NCBI RefSeq assembly: GCF_016785085.1
Contig: NZ_JAENHO010000002.1
Location: forward strand, 682,001-746,000
From: Paractinoplanes lichenicola
GTDB taxonomy: Bacteria > Actinomycetota > Actinomycetes > Mycobacteriales > Micromonosporaceae
DNA: 64,000 nucleotides
Direction: 5' to 3'
Shown: one piece after another, positions 25,103 to 33,006 of the stretch
How positions within the stretch are numbered: the first letter of the stretch is position 1
How the letters are laid out: the number at the start of each line of letters is the position of its first letter
Notes under the pieces: generated by a model
Told to the model about the DNA's origin: nothing
Database searches by the model: none
What the model saw: only the letters and a program-made list of their open reading frames with translations
Program-made: the position numbers and the translations under genes

Positions 25103-26116
25103 TTGCTGAACTTCGACGAAGACCGCTTCGTGGCCATCCAGGCGGCCGCGGTCGCCCTGGCCGAGCCGATCGACACCCTCATCGGCCGGCTGCTCGACGA
25201 GGGGGCCAAGAACCTCTTCTTCCTCGGCGCCGGCGGTGCGGGCGTCCTCATGCAGCCGGCCGCGCAGCTGATGCAGCGCGAGTCGGACTTCCCCACGTTC
25301 CTCGAGAACGCGGCGGAGCTGCTGGCCGTGGACTCGAAGAACCTGGGCCCGCAGTCGATCGTCGTCATCCCCTCGCTGTCGGGCACGACGAAGGAAGCCC
25401 TCGCGATCAACGACCTGGCCCGCAAGAAGGGCGCCACGGTCATCGCGCTGACCGGCAACGACGAGTCACCGCTGGCGCAGGCGGCCGACCACAACTTCAC
25501 CGTACGGGCGGCCGACGACACCTCGTCCGAGTCGTTCTACCTGCAGTCGCTGCTGGTCGTGTTGTCGATCCAGCAGCACCGCGGCGAGCGGGACGACTAC
25601 GCCACGCTGGTCGGTGAGCTGCGGACGTTGCCGGGTCACCTGCTCGAGGCCAAGCGCGCCTTCGAGGGGCGCGCGGCCGAGCTGGCCAAGCAGTTCGCCG
25701 AGGAGCGCTACCACATCTTCACCGGGGCCGGCCCGTCGTGGACCGAGTCGTGGTATTTCGCCACCTGCATCCTCGAGGAGATGCAGTGGGTCCGGACGCG
25801 TCCGGTGCACGCCTCGGACTTCTTCCACGGCACGTTGGAGCTGGTCGAGAAGGGCGTCAGCGTCTTCCTGCTGAAGGGCGAGGGCCCCACGCGGGAGCTG
25901 GCCGAGCGGGTCGAGCGCTTCGTCCCGAGCGTGACCGACACGTTCACCGTCCTCGACACGGCCGACTTCGCCATGCCCGGCCTCGGCGCCGGCACGCGGG
26001 CCCTCGTGAGCCACGTCGTGCACGCCACCGTCCTCGAGCGCTTCAGCGAGCACCTCGCGACGGTCCGCAACCACCCCCTGACCACCCGCCGGTACTACCG
26101 CCGCATCGACTACTGA
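25103..26116 (+). CDS. SIS-domain sugar isomerase/deglycase (FrlB-like)
   Basis: The 337-residue protein has two SIS (sugar isomerase) halves: NLFFLGAGGAGVLMQPAAQLMQRESDFPTF with IVVIPSLSGTTKEALAINDLARKKGATVIALTG, then YHIFTGAGPSWTESWYFATCILEEMQW. FrlB-type enzymes split fructosamine-6-phosphates to glucose-6-phosphate and amine; AgaS-type relatives act on amino sugars. A PfkB kinase in the same operon fits the FrlD-FrlB pair. TTG 25103 is chosen by family alignment, although the ribosome binding site is weak. Confidence 0.78.
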   Translation: MLNFDEDRFVAIQAAAVALAEPIDTLIGRLLDEGAKNLFFLGAGGAGVLMQPAAQLMQRESDFPTFLENAAELLAVDSKNLGPQSIVVIPSLSGTTKEALAINDLARKKGATVIALTGNDESPLAQAADHNFTVRAADDTSSESFYLQSLLVVLSIQQHRGERDDYATLVGELRTLPGHLLEAKRAFEGRAAELAKQFAEERYHIFTGAGPSWTESWYFATCILEEMQWVRTRPVHASDFFHGTLELVEKGVSVFLLKGEGPTRELAERVERFVPSVTDTFTVLDTADFAMPGLGAGTRALVSHVVHATVLERFSEHLATVRNHPLTTRRYYRRIDY

Positions 26117-26136
26117 CCAGATAAGGAACCCCCCAC

Positions 26137-27213
26137 ATGGTGAATCGGAAGGTCCTTGCCGCCTGCAGCGCGGCGCTTCTCACGCTGGGCCTCGCGGCCT
26201 GCTCGTCGGACAGCGGCTCCGCCGCCGGTGGCGACGACAAGAAGGTGTCGGTCACGCTGATCATCAAGACCCAGGGCACCTCGTTCTTCAAGAAGATGGC
26301 CGACGGCGCCACGAAGGCCTCGCAGGACCTCGGCGTGAACCTGACCGTCGCCGCCGGCAAGGTGGACGGCGACGAGGACACCCAGATCCAGGCCATCGAG
26401 AACGCGATCTCCCGCGGTGACCAGGGCATCCTGATCACCCCGAACGGGCCCGGGGTCTTCGACGCGATCGCCAAGGCGCGCGACGCCGGCGTGAAGGTCA
26501 TCGCCCTCGACACGGTGCCCGACCCGGCCTCCCTGGTCGACACGACCTACGCCACCGACAACTTCGAGGCGGGCCGGCTGGTCGGCGAGTGGACGGCGAA
26601 GAAGCTCGACGGCAAGGACGCCACGATCGCCCTGCTCGACCTGTTCGGCGACAAGGTGCTGACCGTGGACTACGACCGTGACCAGGGGTTCCTGACCGGC
26701 ATGGGCATCGACGTGGCGGACCCCAAGGTCAACGGCGACGAGGCCAAGACCGGCAACTACACCGGGGGCAAGGGCGGCAAGTACACGATCGTCGGCAACC
26801 TGCCCACCGAGGGCACCGAGGACGGCGGCCGCACGTCGACCGAGACGCTGCTCAGCAAGAACCCGAACATCAACGTCATCTACGGCATCAACGAGCCGGC
26901 CTCGTACGGGGGTTATCAGGCGCTGAAAGCCGCGGGCAAGACCGACGGGCTGATCACGGTCTCGATCGACGGCGCCTGCGACGGCGTGAACTACGTCAAG
27001 GACGGCATCCTGCAGGCCACCGCCCAGCAGTACCCGCTCAAGATGGCCGAGCAGGGCGTCAAGGCCATCCACGACCTGGTGGCCAACGGCGTCGAACCGA
27101 AGTCGGACGAGGGCAAGGACTTCGTCAGCACCGGCGTCAGCCTGGTGACCGAGGAGCCGATGGACGGCGTGACCAGCATCGACACGGCCGAGGGCCTGAA
27201 GGACTGTTTCTGA
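26137..27213 (+). CDS. Sugar ABC transporter substrate-binding lipoprotein (RbsB-like)
   Basis: The 358-residue lipoprotein has the lipobox LAAC at Cys22. The periplasmic-binding type I fold shows the pattern KVSVTLIIKTQGTSFFKKMADGATKASQDLGVNL, IQAIENAISRGDQGILITPNG, VKVIALDTVPDP and VYGINEPASYGGYQALKAAG, as in RbsB-family proteins. It binds the imported sugar or glycated compound and passes it to the permease. It begins 21 nt after the SIS gene. A GC-rich hairpin directly after its stop probably stabilises its mRNA so that it is made in excess. Confidence 0.9.
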   Translation: MVNRKVLAACSAALLTLGLAACSSDSGSAAGGDDKKVSVTLIIKTQGTSFFKKMADGATKASQDLGVNLTVAAGKVDGDEDTQIQAIENAISRGDQGILITPNGPGVFDAIAKARDAGVKVIALDTVPDPASLVDTTYATDNFEAGRLVGEWTAKKLDGKDATIALLDLFGDKVLTVDYDRDQGFLTGMGIDVADPKVNGDEAKTGNYTGGKGGKYTIVGNLPTEGTEDGGRTSTETLLSKNPNINVIYGINEPASYGGYQALKAAGKTDGLITVSIDGACDGVNYVKDGILQATAQQYPLKMAEQGVKAIHDLVANGVEPKSDEGKDFVSTGVSLVTEEPMDGVTSIDTAEGLKDCF

Positions 27214-27220
27214 CGGCTGA

Positions 27221-27250
27221 CGGGCGGGGGCGTGCGAGCGCTCCCGCCCG
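27221..27250 (+). other. Intercistronic hairpin between binding protein and permease
   Basis: CGGGCGGG (27221-27228) pairs with CCCGCCCG (27243-27250), starting 8 nt past the stop. There is no T tract, and the operon continues 22 nt later, so it is better seen as an mRNA-stabilising or attenuating element than a terminator. Confidence 0.55.
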
Positions 27251-27271
27251 GCTCAGTTCTGGAGAATTTGG

Positions 27272-28279
27272 ATGACGGACTTATCCTCGGCCTTCGCCGA
27301 CCGCTCGACACCGCTCTCCCGCGTGCGCGACCTGCTGCACCGGTATCCGGCCATCAGCCCCGCCGTCGTGCTCGTCGTCGCGGTGCTCGTGTTCGGACTG
27401 CTCAACGACCGCTTCCTGGCCCCGGCCAACCTGTCCCTGATCACCCAGCAGGTCGCCGTCGTCGGCACCCTGGCGATCGCGCAGACCCTCGTCATCCTGA
27501 CCGCCGGGATCGACCTCTCGGTCGGCGCCGCCATGATCCTGGCGGCCATGGTGATGGCCCAGTCGGCCTCCTCCTCGGGTGTGCCGCCGGTGCTGGCCCT
27601 CGTGCTCGGCCTGGCCGCCGGTATTGCTGCCGGCGCCCTGAACGGGCTGCTCGTGACCCGCCTCAAGCTCCCGCCGTTCATCGTGACGCTGGGCACGCTG
27701 AGCATCTTCACCGCGCTGACGCTGCTCTACACCGACGGCAACACGGTGCGCGGCTCGCAGCTGTCCAGCACCCTCACCTTCACCGGCGACACCCTCTCGG
27801 TGCTCGGCATCAAGATCAGTGTCGGCGTGCTCATCATGCTCGCCCTCTACGTCCTCATCGCGTACGTCCTGAAGCGGACCGCCTGGGGCCGGCACGTCTA
27901 CGCCGTCGGGGACGACAAGGAGGCCGCCCGGCTCTCGGGTGTCCGCGTGAACCGGGTGCTGGCCTCGGTCTACCTCGTGGCCGGGGCGATCATCGCGATC
28001 ACCGCATGGATCCAGATCGGGCGCACCAACGCGGCCAGCCCGAACTCCGGCCTCGACCTCAACCTGGACTCGATCACGGCGGTCGTCATCGGCGGCACGA
28101 GCCTGTTCGGCGGCCGCGGCGTCATCTGGGGCACGCTGCTGGGCGCCCTGATCGTCGGCGTGTTCCGCAACGGCCTGGCCCTGGCCGGCCTCGACGTCCT
28201 CTATCAGACCCTGACGGTCGGCGTTCTCGTGATCGTGGCCGTGGCGGTCGACCAGTGGATCCGGAAGGCGAAGTCATGA
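27272..28279 (+). CDS. Sugar ABC transporter permease (RbsC-like)
   Basis: The 335-residue inner-membrane permease of the BPD_transp_2 family has eight or more helices and the typical blocks NLSLITQQVAVVGTLAIAQTLVILTAGIDLSVGA, GALNGLLVTRLKLPPFIVTLGTLSIF and DSITAVVIGGTSLFGGRGVIWGTLLGALIVG. It forms the channel for the sugar importer with its ATPase. ATG 27272 has TGGAG 9 nt upstream. Its stop overlaps the next start (ATGA at 28276). Confidence 0.93.
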   Translation: MTDLSSAFADRSTPLSRVRDLLHRYPAISPAVVLVVAVLVFGLLNDRFLAPANLSLITQQVAVVGTLAIAQTLVILTAGIDLSVGAAMILAAMVMAQSASSSGVPPVLALVLGLAAGIAAGALNGLLVTRLKLPPFIVTLGTLSIFTALTLLYTDGNTVRGSQLSSTLTFTGDTLSVLGIKISVGVLIMLALYVLIAYVLKRTAWGRHVYAVGDDKEAARLSGVRVNRVLASVYLVAGAIIAITAWIQIGRTNAASPNSGLDLNLDSITAVVIGGTSLFGGRGVIWGTLLGALIVGVFRNGLALAGLDVLYQTLTVGVLVIVAVAVDQWIRKAKS

Positions 28280-29031
28280 CCCCCGTTCTCGAGGCGAAAA
28301 ACCTGGTCAAGACGTACGGGCGGGTGGTCGGCCTGGACGGCGTCGGGCTCCAGCTGCTGCCGGGCGAGATCCTGGCCGTGATCGGCGACAACGGGGCCGG
28401 CAAGTCCACGCTGATCAAATGCCTGACCGGCGCCGAGATCCCGACGTCGGGCGAGCTGTTCGTCAACGGCGAGCCGGTCAGCTTCAAGCGCCCGCAGGAC
28501 GCGCGGGCGGCCGGGCTGGAGACGGTCTATCAGACGCTGGCCGTCTCCCCGGCCCTCGACGTGGCGGCCAACCTGTTCCTCGGCCGCGAGGTGCGGCGCA
28601 AGGGCGTGCTGGGCTCGGTGTTCCGCTCGCTCGACGTCAAGGGCATGCGCGAGCGGGCCCGGGCCGAGCTGACCGAGCTGGGCATCTCGACCCTGCAGGA
28701 CGTGACCGTGCCGGTCGAGAACCTTTCCGGCGGCCAGCGGCAGGCCGTCGCGGTGGCCCGGGCCGCGGCCTTCGGGTCCAAGGTGGTCGTGCTGGACGAG
28801 CCGACCGCGGCGCTCGGCGTGCGCGAGTCCAACCAGGTGCTCCAGCTGATCCGCACCCTGCGCGACCGCGGCGTGGCGGTCATCCTGATCAGCCACAACA
28901 TGCCGCAGGTGTTCGAGGTGGCCGACCGCATCCACATCCAGCGTCTCGGCAAGTGCGCCGGGACGATCACCCCGCAAAGCCACTCGATGACCGACGCCGT
29001 CGCGATCATGACGGGAGCGCAGACCCTATGA
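28276..29031 (+). CDS. Sugar ABC transporter ATP-binding protein (single NBD)
   Basis: The 251-residue ATPase has Walker A GDNGAGKST near residue 39, signature LSGGQRQAVAVARA near 150, Walker B VVLDEPTAALG near 173 and the switch histidine in ISHN near 205. It has one nucleotide-binding domain, unlike the duplicated RbsA, so it presumably dimerises. It overlaps both neighbours (ATGA at 28276 and 29028). Confidence 0.93.
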   Translation: MTPVLEAKNLVKTYGRVVGLDGVGLQLLPGEILAVIGDNGAGKSTLIKCLTGAEIPTSGELFVNGEPVSFKRPQDARAAGLETVYQTLAVSPALDVAANLFLGREVRRKGVLGSVFRSLDVKGMRERARAELTELGISTLQDVTVPVENLSGGQRQAVAVARAAAFGSKVVVLDEPTAALGVRESNQVLQLIRTLRDRGVAVILISHNMPQVFEVADRIHIQRLGKCAGTITPQSHSMTDAVAIMTGAQTL

Positions 29032-29825
29032 GCACCTGGGTGGCCGTCGTCGGCGACAACTGCGTGGACCGCTATCGGGGCGGCGAGGAGCGCGACTACA
29101 GCGGGGGCAACGCCTTCAACGTGGCGGTTCAGCTGGCCCGGGCCGGCATTTCCGTACGCTACTTCGGCGCGGTGGGCCCCGACCCGCTCGCCGCGGTCAT
29201 CCGGTCGGGGCTCGAGGTCAACGGGATCCCGACCGGCGACCTGACCGTGCTCGACGGGCCCACCGCGGTCACCGAGATCAGTGTGGCCGCGAACGGCGAC
29301 CGCACCTTCGACCGGGAGGACTTCGGCGTCACCGCCGAGTACTTCCCGGCCGGCGCCGAGGTCGAGCGGATCGCCGGGGCGAGCTGGGTCCACATCGGCA
29401 TGCTGCCCGAGGCCACCCGGCTGCGGAAGGCGCTGGCCGGGCGGGTCACCGTCAGCCAGGACTGCGCGGTCGCCGCCGGGGTGACCGACCTCGACGTCGC
29501 GTTCCTGTCGGCCGGCGAGAGCGGTGACGCCCGCGAGCTCGCCGCGGGCACGGCCGCCGCCGGAGTGGGCGTGGTCGTCGCGACCCGCGGCGCCGAGGGC
29601 TCGCTCGGCCTCAGCGAGGGCCGCTGGTATGAGCAGGAGGCCCTGCCGGCCGATGTGGTCGACACGACCGGCGCCGGGGACAGCTTCATCGCCGGTTTCA
29701 TCGCGGCCCGGCTTGGCGGCGGAGCGCTGCCCGAGGCGCTCGCCACGGGCGCCCGTTTCGCCGCCGCCACCTGTGCGTACCGCTCGGGCTGGCCGCACCT
29801 GCCACTCGACAAGGAGTCACGATGA
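29028..29825 (+). CDS. PfkB-family carbohydrate kinase (FrlD-like)
   Basis: The 265-residue cytosolic kinase has the N-terminal substrate motif SGGNAFNVAVQLARAGI and the ATP/anion-hole signature DTTGAGDSFIAGFI with the catalytic Asp. The short length and GDNCVDRY start resemble fructoselysine-6-kinase (FrlD), which phosphorylates fructosamines at O6 before deglycation by FrlB. Given the SIS gene in the same operon, that pair of steps is the leading hypothesis. The start overlaps the ATPase stop. Confidence 0.85.
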   Translation: MSTWVAVVGDNCVDRYRGGEERDYSGGNAFNVAVQLARAGISVRYFGAVGPDPLAAVIRSGLEVNGIPTGDLTVLDGPTAVTEISVAANGDRTFDREDFGVTAEYFPAGAEVERIAGASWVHIGMLPEATRLRKALAGRVTVSQDCAVAAGVTDLDVAFLSAGESGDARELAAGTAAAGVGVVVATRGAEGSLGLSEGRWYEQEALPADVVDTTGAGDSFIAGFIAARLGGGALPEALATGARFAAATCAYRSGWPHLPLDKESR

Positions 29826-31156
29826 CCGACCTGGACGGCACCCTGGCCGCGATCGATGCCGCGATCACGGCCGGCGCCGCCGACGCCCAGCAGCTGCTCG
29901 TCGACCTGGTCGCCGTGCGCAGCGTCAACCCGCGGCAGCCCGGCGTCGACGGCGCGGACTACGAGGGCGGGGAGCGCCGGGCCAACCAGATCCTGGCCGA
30001 GGCGCTGGGCCCGCTGGGCTTCGACCTCAACTGGGTCGAGGTGGCCGAGGGCCGGCCCAACCTGGTCGCCGTGCGGCCCGGCGCCGGCGGCGGCCGTTCC
30101 CTCGCGCTCAACGGGCACATCGACACCGTCGCCCCGCAGCGCGGCCGCTTCGACGACCCGTGGACGGCGGTCGTCGAGGACGGCTATCTCTACGGGCTCG
30201 GCGCCACCGACATGAAGGCCGGGCACGCGGCCATGTGGCTCGCCGCCAAGGCCCTGCGCGACGCCGGGGTCACGCTCGACGGCGACCTGCACATCCACTC
30301 CGTGGTCGGCGAGGAGACGATGAGCCACGAGATCGGCACCACCGCCGTGCTCGAGGCCGGCTTCCGGGTGGACGGCGCGCTCGTGCCCGAGCCGACCTCG
30401 CCCGAGCCGCGGGTGCTGGACGTCTCCAACGTCGCCGCCGGCAACTACCTGTTCTCGCTGACCGTCCGGGGCAAGTCGGCGCACTGGGCCGCCCGCAACC
30501 TGGCCATCCGGGCCGGCGGCACCGGCGACGCGATCGGCGTCAACGCCATCGACAAGGCGTTCTACGTCTATCAGGCGATGCGCCAGCTCGAGGAGCAGTG
30601 GGCCTTCAGCAAGAGCCACCCGGCCTTCCCGCCCGGCGCGTTCATCATCCATCCCGGGGTGCTGCGGGCGGACGTCGGCGTCGAGGCGGCCCCGTTCTTC
30701 CCCGACCGGGCGCGCATCGACTACCTGCTGTCGTTCCCGCCCGGCAACACGTCCGAGCAGATCCGGCGGGAGATCGAGCACCACATCCGTACGGCGTCGG
30801 ACCTTGACCCTTGGCTGCGGGAACACCCGGTCGAGTTCACCTGGACCGACACGTGGCCGCCGGCCTACACCGACCCGGACAGCGAGTTCACCCGGCAGAT
30901 GTTGGCCGCCCGCAACGGTCTGACGGGCATCGACGCGTTGGCCGCGCCCGTCACCGCCGCCGCACAATCGGACGCCAACTTCTATGAGGCGCAGGGGATC
31001 CCGGCCCTGGTCTGCGGGCCCGGCGACGTCCGGCGGGCGCACGCGGCCGACGAACGCGTGCGGCTGGAGAACATCGCCGTCTCCGCCGCGTTCATCGCCC
31101 GCGCCGCGCTGAACTGGTGCCGGCGAACGTCGCCGTCATCGCCCGCGCCGCGTTGA
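29822..31156 (+). CDS. M20-family deacylase/peptidase (ArgE/DapE-like)
   Basis: The 444-residue metallohydrolase has metal ligands in NGHIDTV, GATDMKAG, GEETMSHE (catalytic and bridging Glu), PEPTS and a C-terminal His in GDVRRAHAAD. It could release an acyl or amino-acid group from the imported conjugate, or act on the amine product after deglycation. The C-terminus looks altered: the 3' end contains an imperfect tandem duplication that shifts the frame after FIARAALNWC (see repeat at 31069-31165). The start overlaps the kinase stop. Confidence 0.88.
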   Translation: MTDLDGTLAAIDAAITAGAADAQQLLVDLVAVRSVNPRQPGVDGADYEGGERRANQILAEALGPLGFDLNWVEVAEGRPNLVAVRPGAGGGRSLALNGHIDTVAPQRGRFDDPWTAVVEDGYLYGLGATDMKAGHAAMWLAAKALRDAGVTLDGDLHIHSVVGEETMSHEIGTTAVLEAGFRVDGALVPEPTSPEPRVLDVSNVAAGNYLFSLTVRGKSAHWAARNLAIRAGGTGDAIGVNAIDKAFYVYQAMRQLEEQWAFSKSHPAFPPGAFIIHPGVLRADVGVEAAPFFPDRARIDYLLSFPPGNTSEQIRREIEHHIRTASDLDPWLREHPVEFTWTDTWPPAYTDPDSEFTRQMLAARNGLTGIDALAAPVTAAAQSDANFYEAQGIPALVCGPGDVRRAHAADERVRLENIAVSAAFIARAALNWCRRTSPSSPAPR

Positions 31157-31165
31157 ACTGGTGCC
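31069..31165 (+). repeat. Imperfect tandem duplication at the 3' end of the M20 gene
   Basis: ATCGCCCGCGCCGCG(C/T)TGAAC and its continuation to TGGTGCC occurs at about 31094-31121 and again at 31138-31165, 44 bp apart. The flanking GAAC(A/G)TCGCCGTC is also repeated, with a 12-bp loss in the second copy. Because 44 is not a multiple of three, the frame shifts; the second copy still encodes IARAALNWCPRP and a stop, probably the ancestral C-terminus. Confidence 0.85.
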
Positions 31166-31225
31166 CGCGGCCGTAAAGTGACCCCTGCCCTCCATCCCCA
31201 GTCGCTCTCTGCCGAGGAGAGAACC

Positions 31226-31942
31226 GTGACCGCCAAGATGGCTCCCCAGCTGAAGGAAGACATCCGTCAGCTCATCGCGCAGGACGGGCTGGGGCCGGGT
31301 GACCAGTTGCCGACCGAGCCCGAGCTGTCGGAGCGGTTCGGCGTCTCCCGCAACAAGGTCCGCGAGGCGCTGAAGCTGCTGGAGCAGGACGGGATGGTGA
31401 CCGCCATCCAGGGCCGGGGCCGGTTCGTCTCGGCGCTGGGGTCGCTGCCGATCGAGCGGCCGGTCAACATCTACGAGAGCATCACCGAGCTGCTGCAGGG
31501 CCTGGGCTACACGGTGACCAATGTGGTGCTCAGCGTGGAGGAGGCCGTCGCCGATGCCCGGGTCGCCCGCGAGCTCCAGCTGGAGGAGGGCGACCCGGTC
31601 ATCCGGCTGGTGCGGCTGCGGCTCGGCGACGACCAGCCGATGGTCTTCAGCATCAACATCATCCGGCGTGACGCGCTGCCCGGCCCGCTGGAGTTCCGCA
31701 ACTGGGGCGCCTCGATCACCAAGATCCTGGAGGGGCACGGGCATCACGTCGTCTCGTCGATCGCCCGCCTGTCGGCCGCGAACCTGCCGCCCGAGCATTC
31801 CAAGACCTACGACCTGGCCCAGTACGACCCGTGGCTGCTGGTCGAGGAGACGTGCGTGTCCCGCGAGGGCGAGCGGGTGCTGTACGCCATCGACTACCAC
31901 CGCAGCAGCGAGATCGCCTTCAACGTGGTCCGCCGCCGCTGA
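31226..31942 (+). CDS. GntR-family (HutC/UTRA) transcriptional regulator
   Basis: The 238-residue regulator has an N-terminal GntR winged helix (LKEDIRQLIAQDGLGPGDQLPTEPELSERFGVSRNKVREALKLLEQDGMVTAIQGRGRFV) and a C-terminal UTRA ligand-binding domain (EGDPVIRLVRLRLGDDQPMVFSINII, LVEETCVSREGERVLYAIDYHRS). It closes the SIS-ABC-PfkB-M20 operon, and FrlR is likewise a GntR-UTRA protein. GTG 31226 has GAGGAG upstream; a GTG at 31178 is possible. Likely sites are the TCAGACAAC repeats before 25103. Confidence 0.9.
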   Translation: MTAKMAPQLKEDIRQLIAQDGLGPGDQLPTEPELSERFGVSRNKVREALKLLEQDGMVTAIQGRGRFVSALGSLPIERPVNIYESITELLQGLGYTVTNVVLSVEEAVADARVARELQLEEGDPVIRLVRLRLGDDQPMVFSINIIRRDALPGPLEFRNWGASITKILEGHGHHVVSSIARLSAANLPPEHSKTYDLAQYDPWLLVEETCVSREGERVLYAIDYHRSSEIAFNVVRRR

Positions 31943-31948
31943 TCCTGG

Positions 31949-32908
31949 TCAGTGGGGATAGGCGCGGGGGATGCGGGTCGTGACCTCGTTGCGGTAGGCC
32001 TCGATCCGGGAGATCACCTGGCGGCGGCCCACGGTGTTCTCGATGCGGTCGAGGTAGAGGCAGCGGGCGGCCAGCTTGTCGAGGTTGACTGTGAAATAGA
32101 CGGTCATCAGCGGGTTGACGAAGAGTGCGCTGCCGGTGGTGCGCCGGGTGAACTGGACGTCGCCGAACTCGCCGGCCAGGGCCGCGGCTATCTGGCCGTT
32201 GACGATGCTGGGGCGGTCGGGGGTGGCGGCGGCCGCGTCGGCCACGGCGGCGCGGTAGAGGCGGGCCTCGCGGGAGGAGCCGGGAATCGACAGCGCGCCC
32301 AGATAGCCGCCCTCCCGGTCGAGCGCGGCCAGATTCTCCAGCACCTCGACGCTCTGCACCCCGTGATACGCGTCGATGCCGAACCCGAGGCAGGTCACCA
32401 GCTTGATCGGCAGGTCGATCCCGGCCACGGCGCCCACGCTGGTCAAATCCTCGACGGGGGTGCCGATCCCGTTCTCGTCGCCGCGCATGAGGATGTCGGT
32501 GCCGCCGTCGACGAGCACGATCGCGTCGATGTCGTGCAGGGCGACCAGATGCCCGTACGCCTCCCGCAACGTCTGCACGCCGAGCGGCGGAAACGCGTAC
32601 ACGGTCGAGGGAAGGTCTTGCGACGCCAGCCACTTGGCCAGCACGCCCTCGGGGAAATACCAGTCCGGACTGGCCGACGCGGGGGTCACCGCCACGATCT
32701 GCTCGGTGAGCCACGACTCGCGGTCGACCAGTTCGAGCTCGGAGAACGACAGGTTGGCCAGGTGCACCTCGACGCCGGCCTCCCACAGGGCCAGGGCCAG
32801 CGGCAACCCGGCATACACGTCGAAGCCGCCACCGGCCCCGGCGATCAGCACCCGGCGGGCGGGGGCCAGCGCGGCGAACAGCGGCGGGGTGCTCAACGAG
32901 AACGTCAC
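31949..32908 (-). CDS. DUF1152 domain protein
   Basis: The 319-residue soluble protein has a Rossmann-like N-terminus (RRVLIAGAGGGFDVYAGLPLALALWEAG), IVLVDGGTDILMRGDENGIGTPVEDL and LVTCLGFGIDAYHGV, the conserved blocks of DUF1152. The glycine-rich start and acid cluster suggest a nucleotide- or metal-dependent enzyme, but no activity is established that I know of. It converges on the GntR gene with 6 nt between stops. Confidence 0.85.
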   Translation of the reverse strand: MTFSLSTPPLFAALAPARRVLIAGAGGGFDVYAGLPLALALWEAGVEVHLANLSFSELELVDRESWLTEQIVAVTPASASPDWYFPEGVLAKWLASQDLPSTVYAFPPLGVQTLREAYGHLVALHDIDAIVLVDGGTDILMRGDENGIGTPVEDLTSVGAVAGIDLPIKLVTCLGFGIDAYHGVQSVEVLENLAALDREGGYLGALSIPGSSREARLYRAAVADAAAATPDRPSIVNGQIAAALAGEFGDVQFTRRTTGSALFVNPLMTVYFTVNLDKLAARCLYLDRIENTVGRRQVISRIEAYRNEVTTRIPRAYPH

Positions 32909-33006
32909 CGGTCAATGATCAACCACGGGCGCCATACGTCGATCGGTTGAATCCATGGCGAGCTGACGGACTACGGGCGGGGGTGGCCCGGCCGAAGACT
33001 CGAGCC

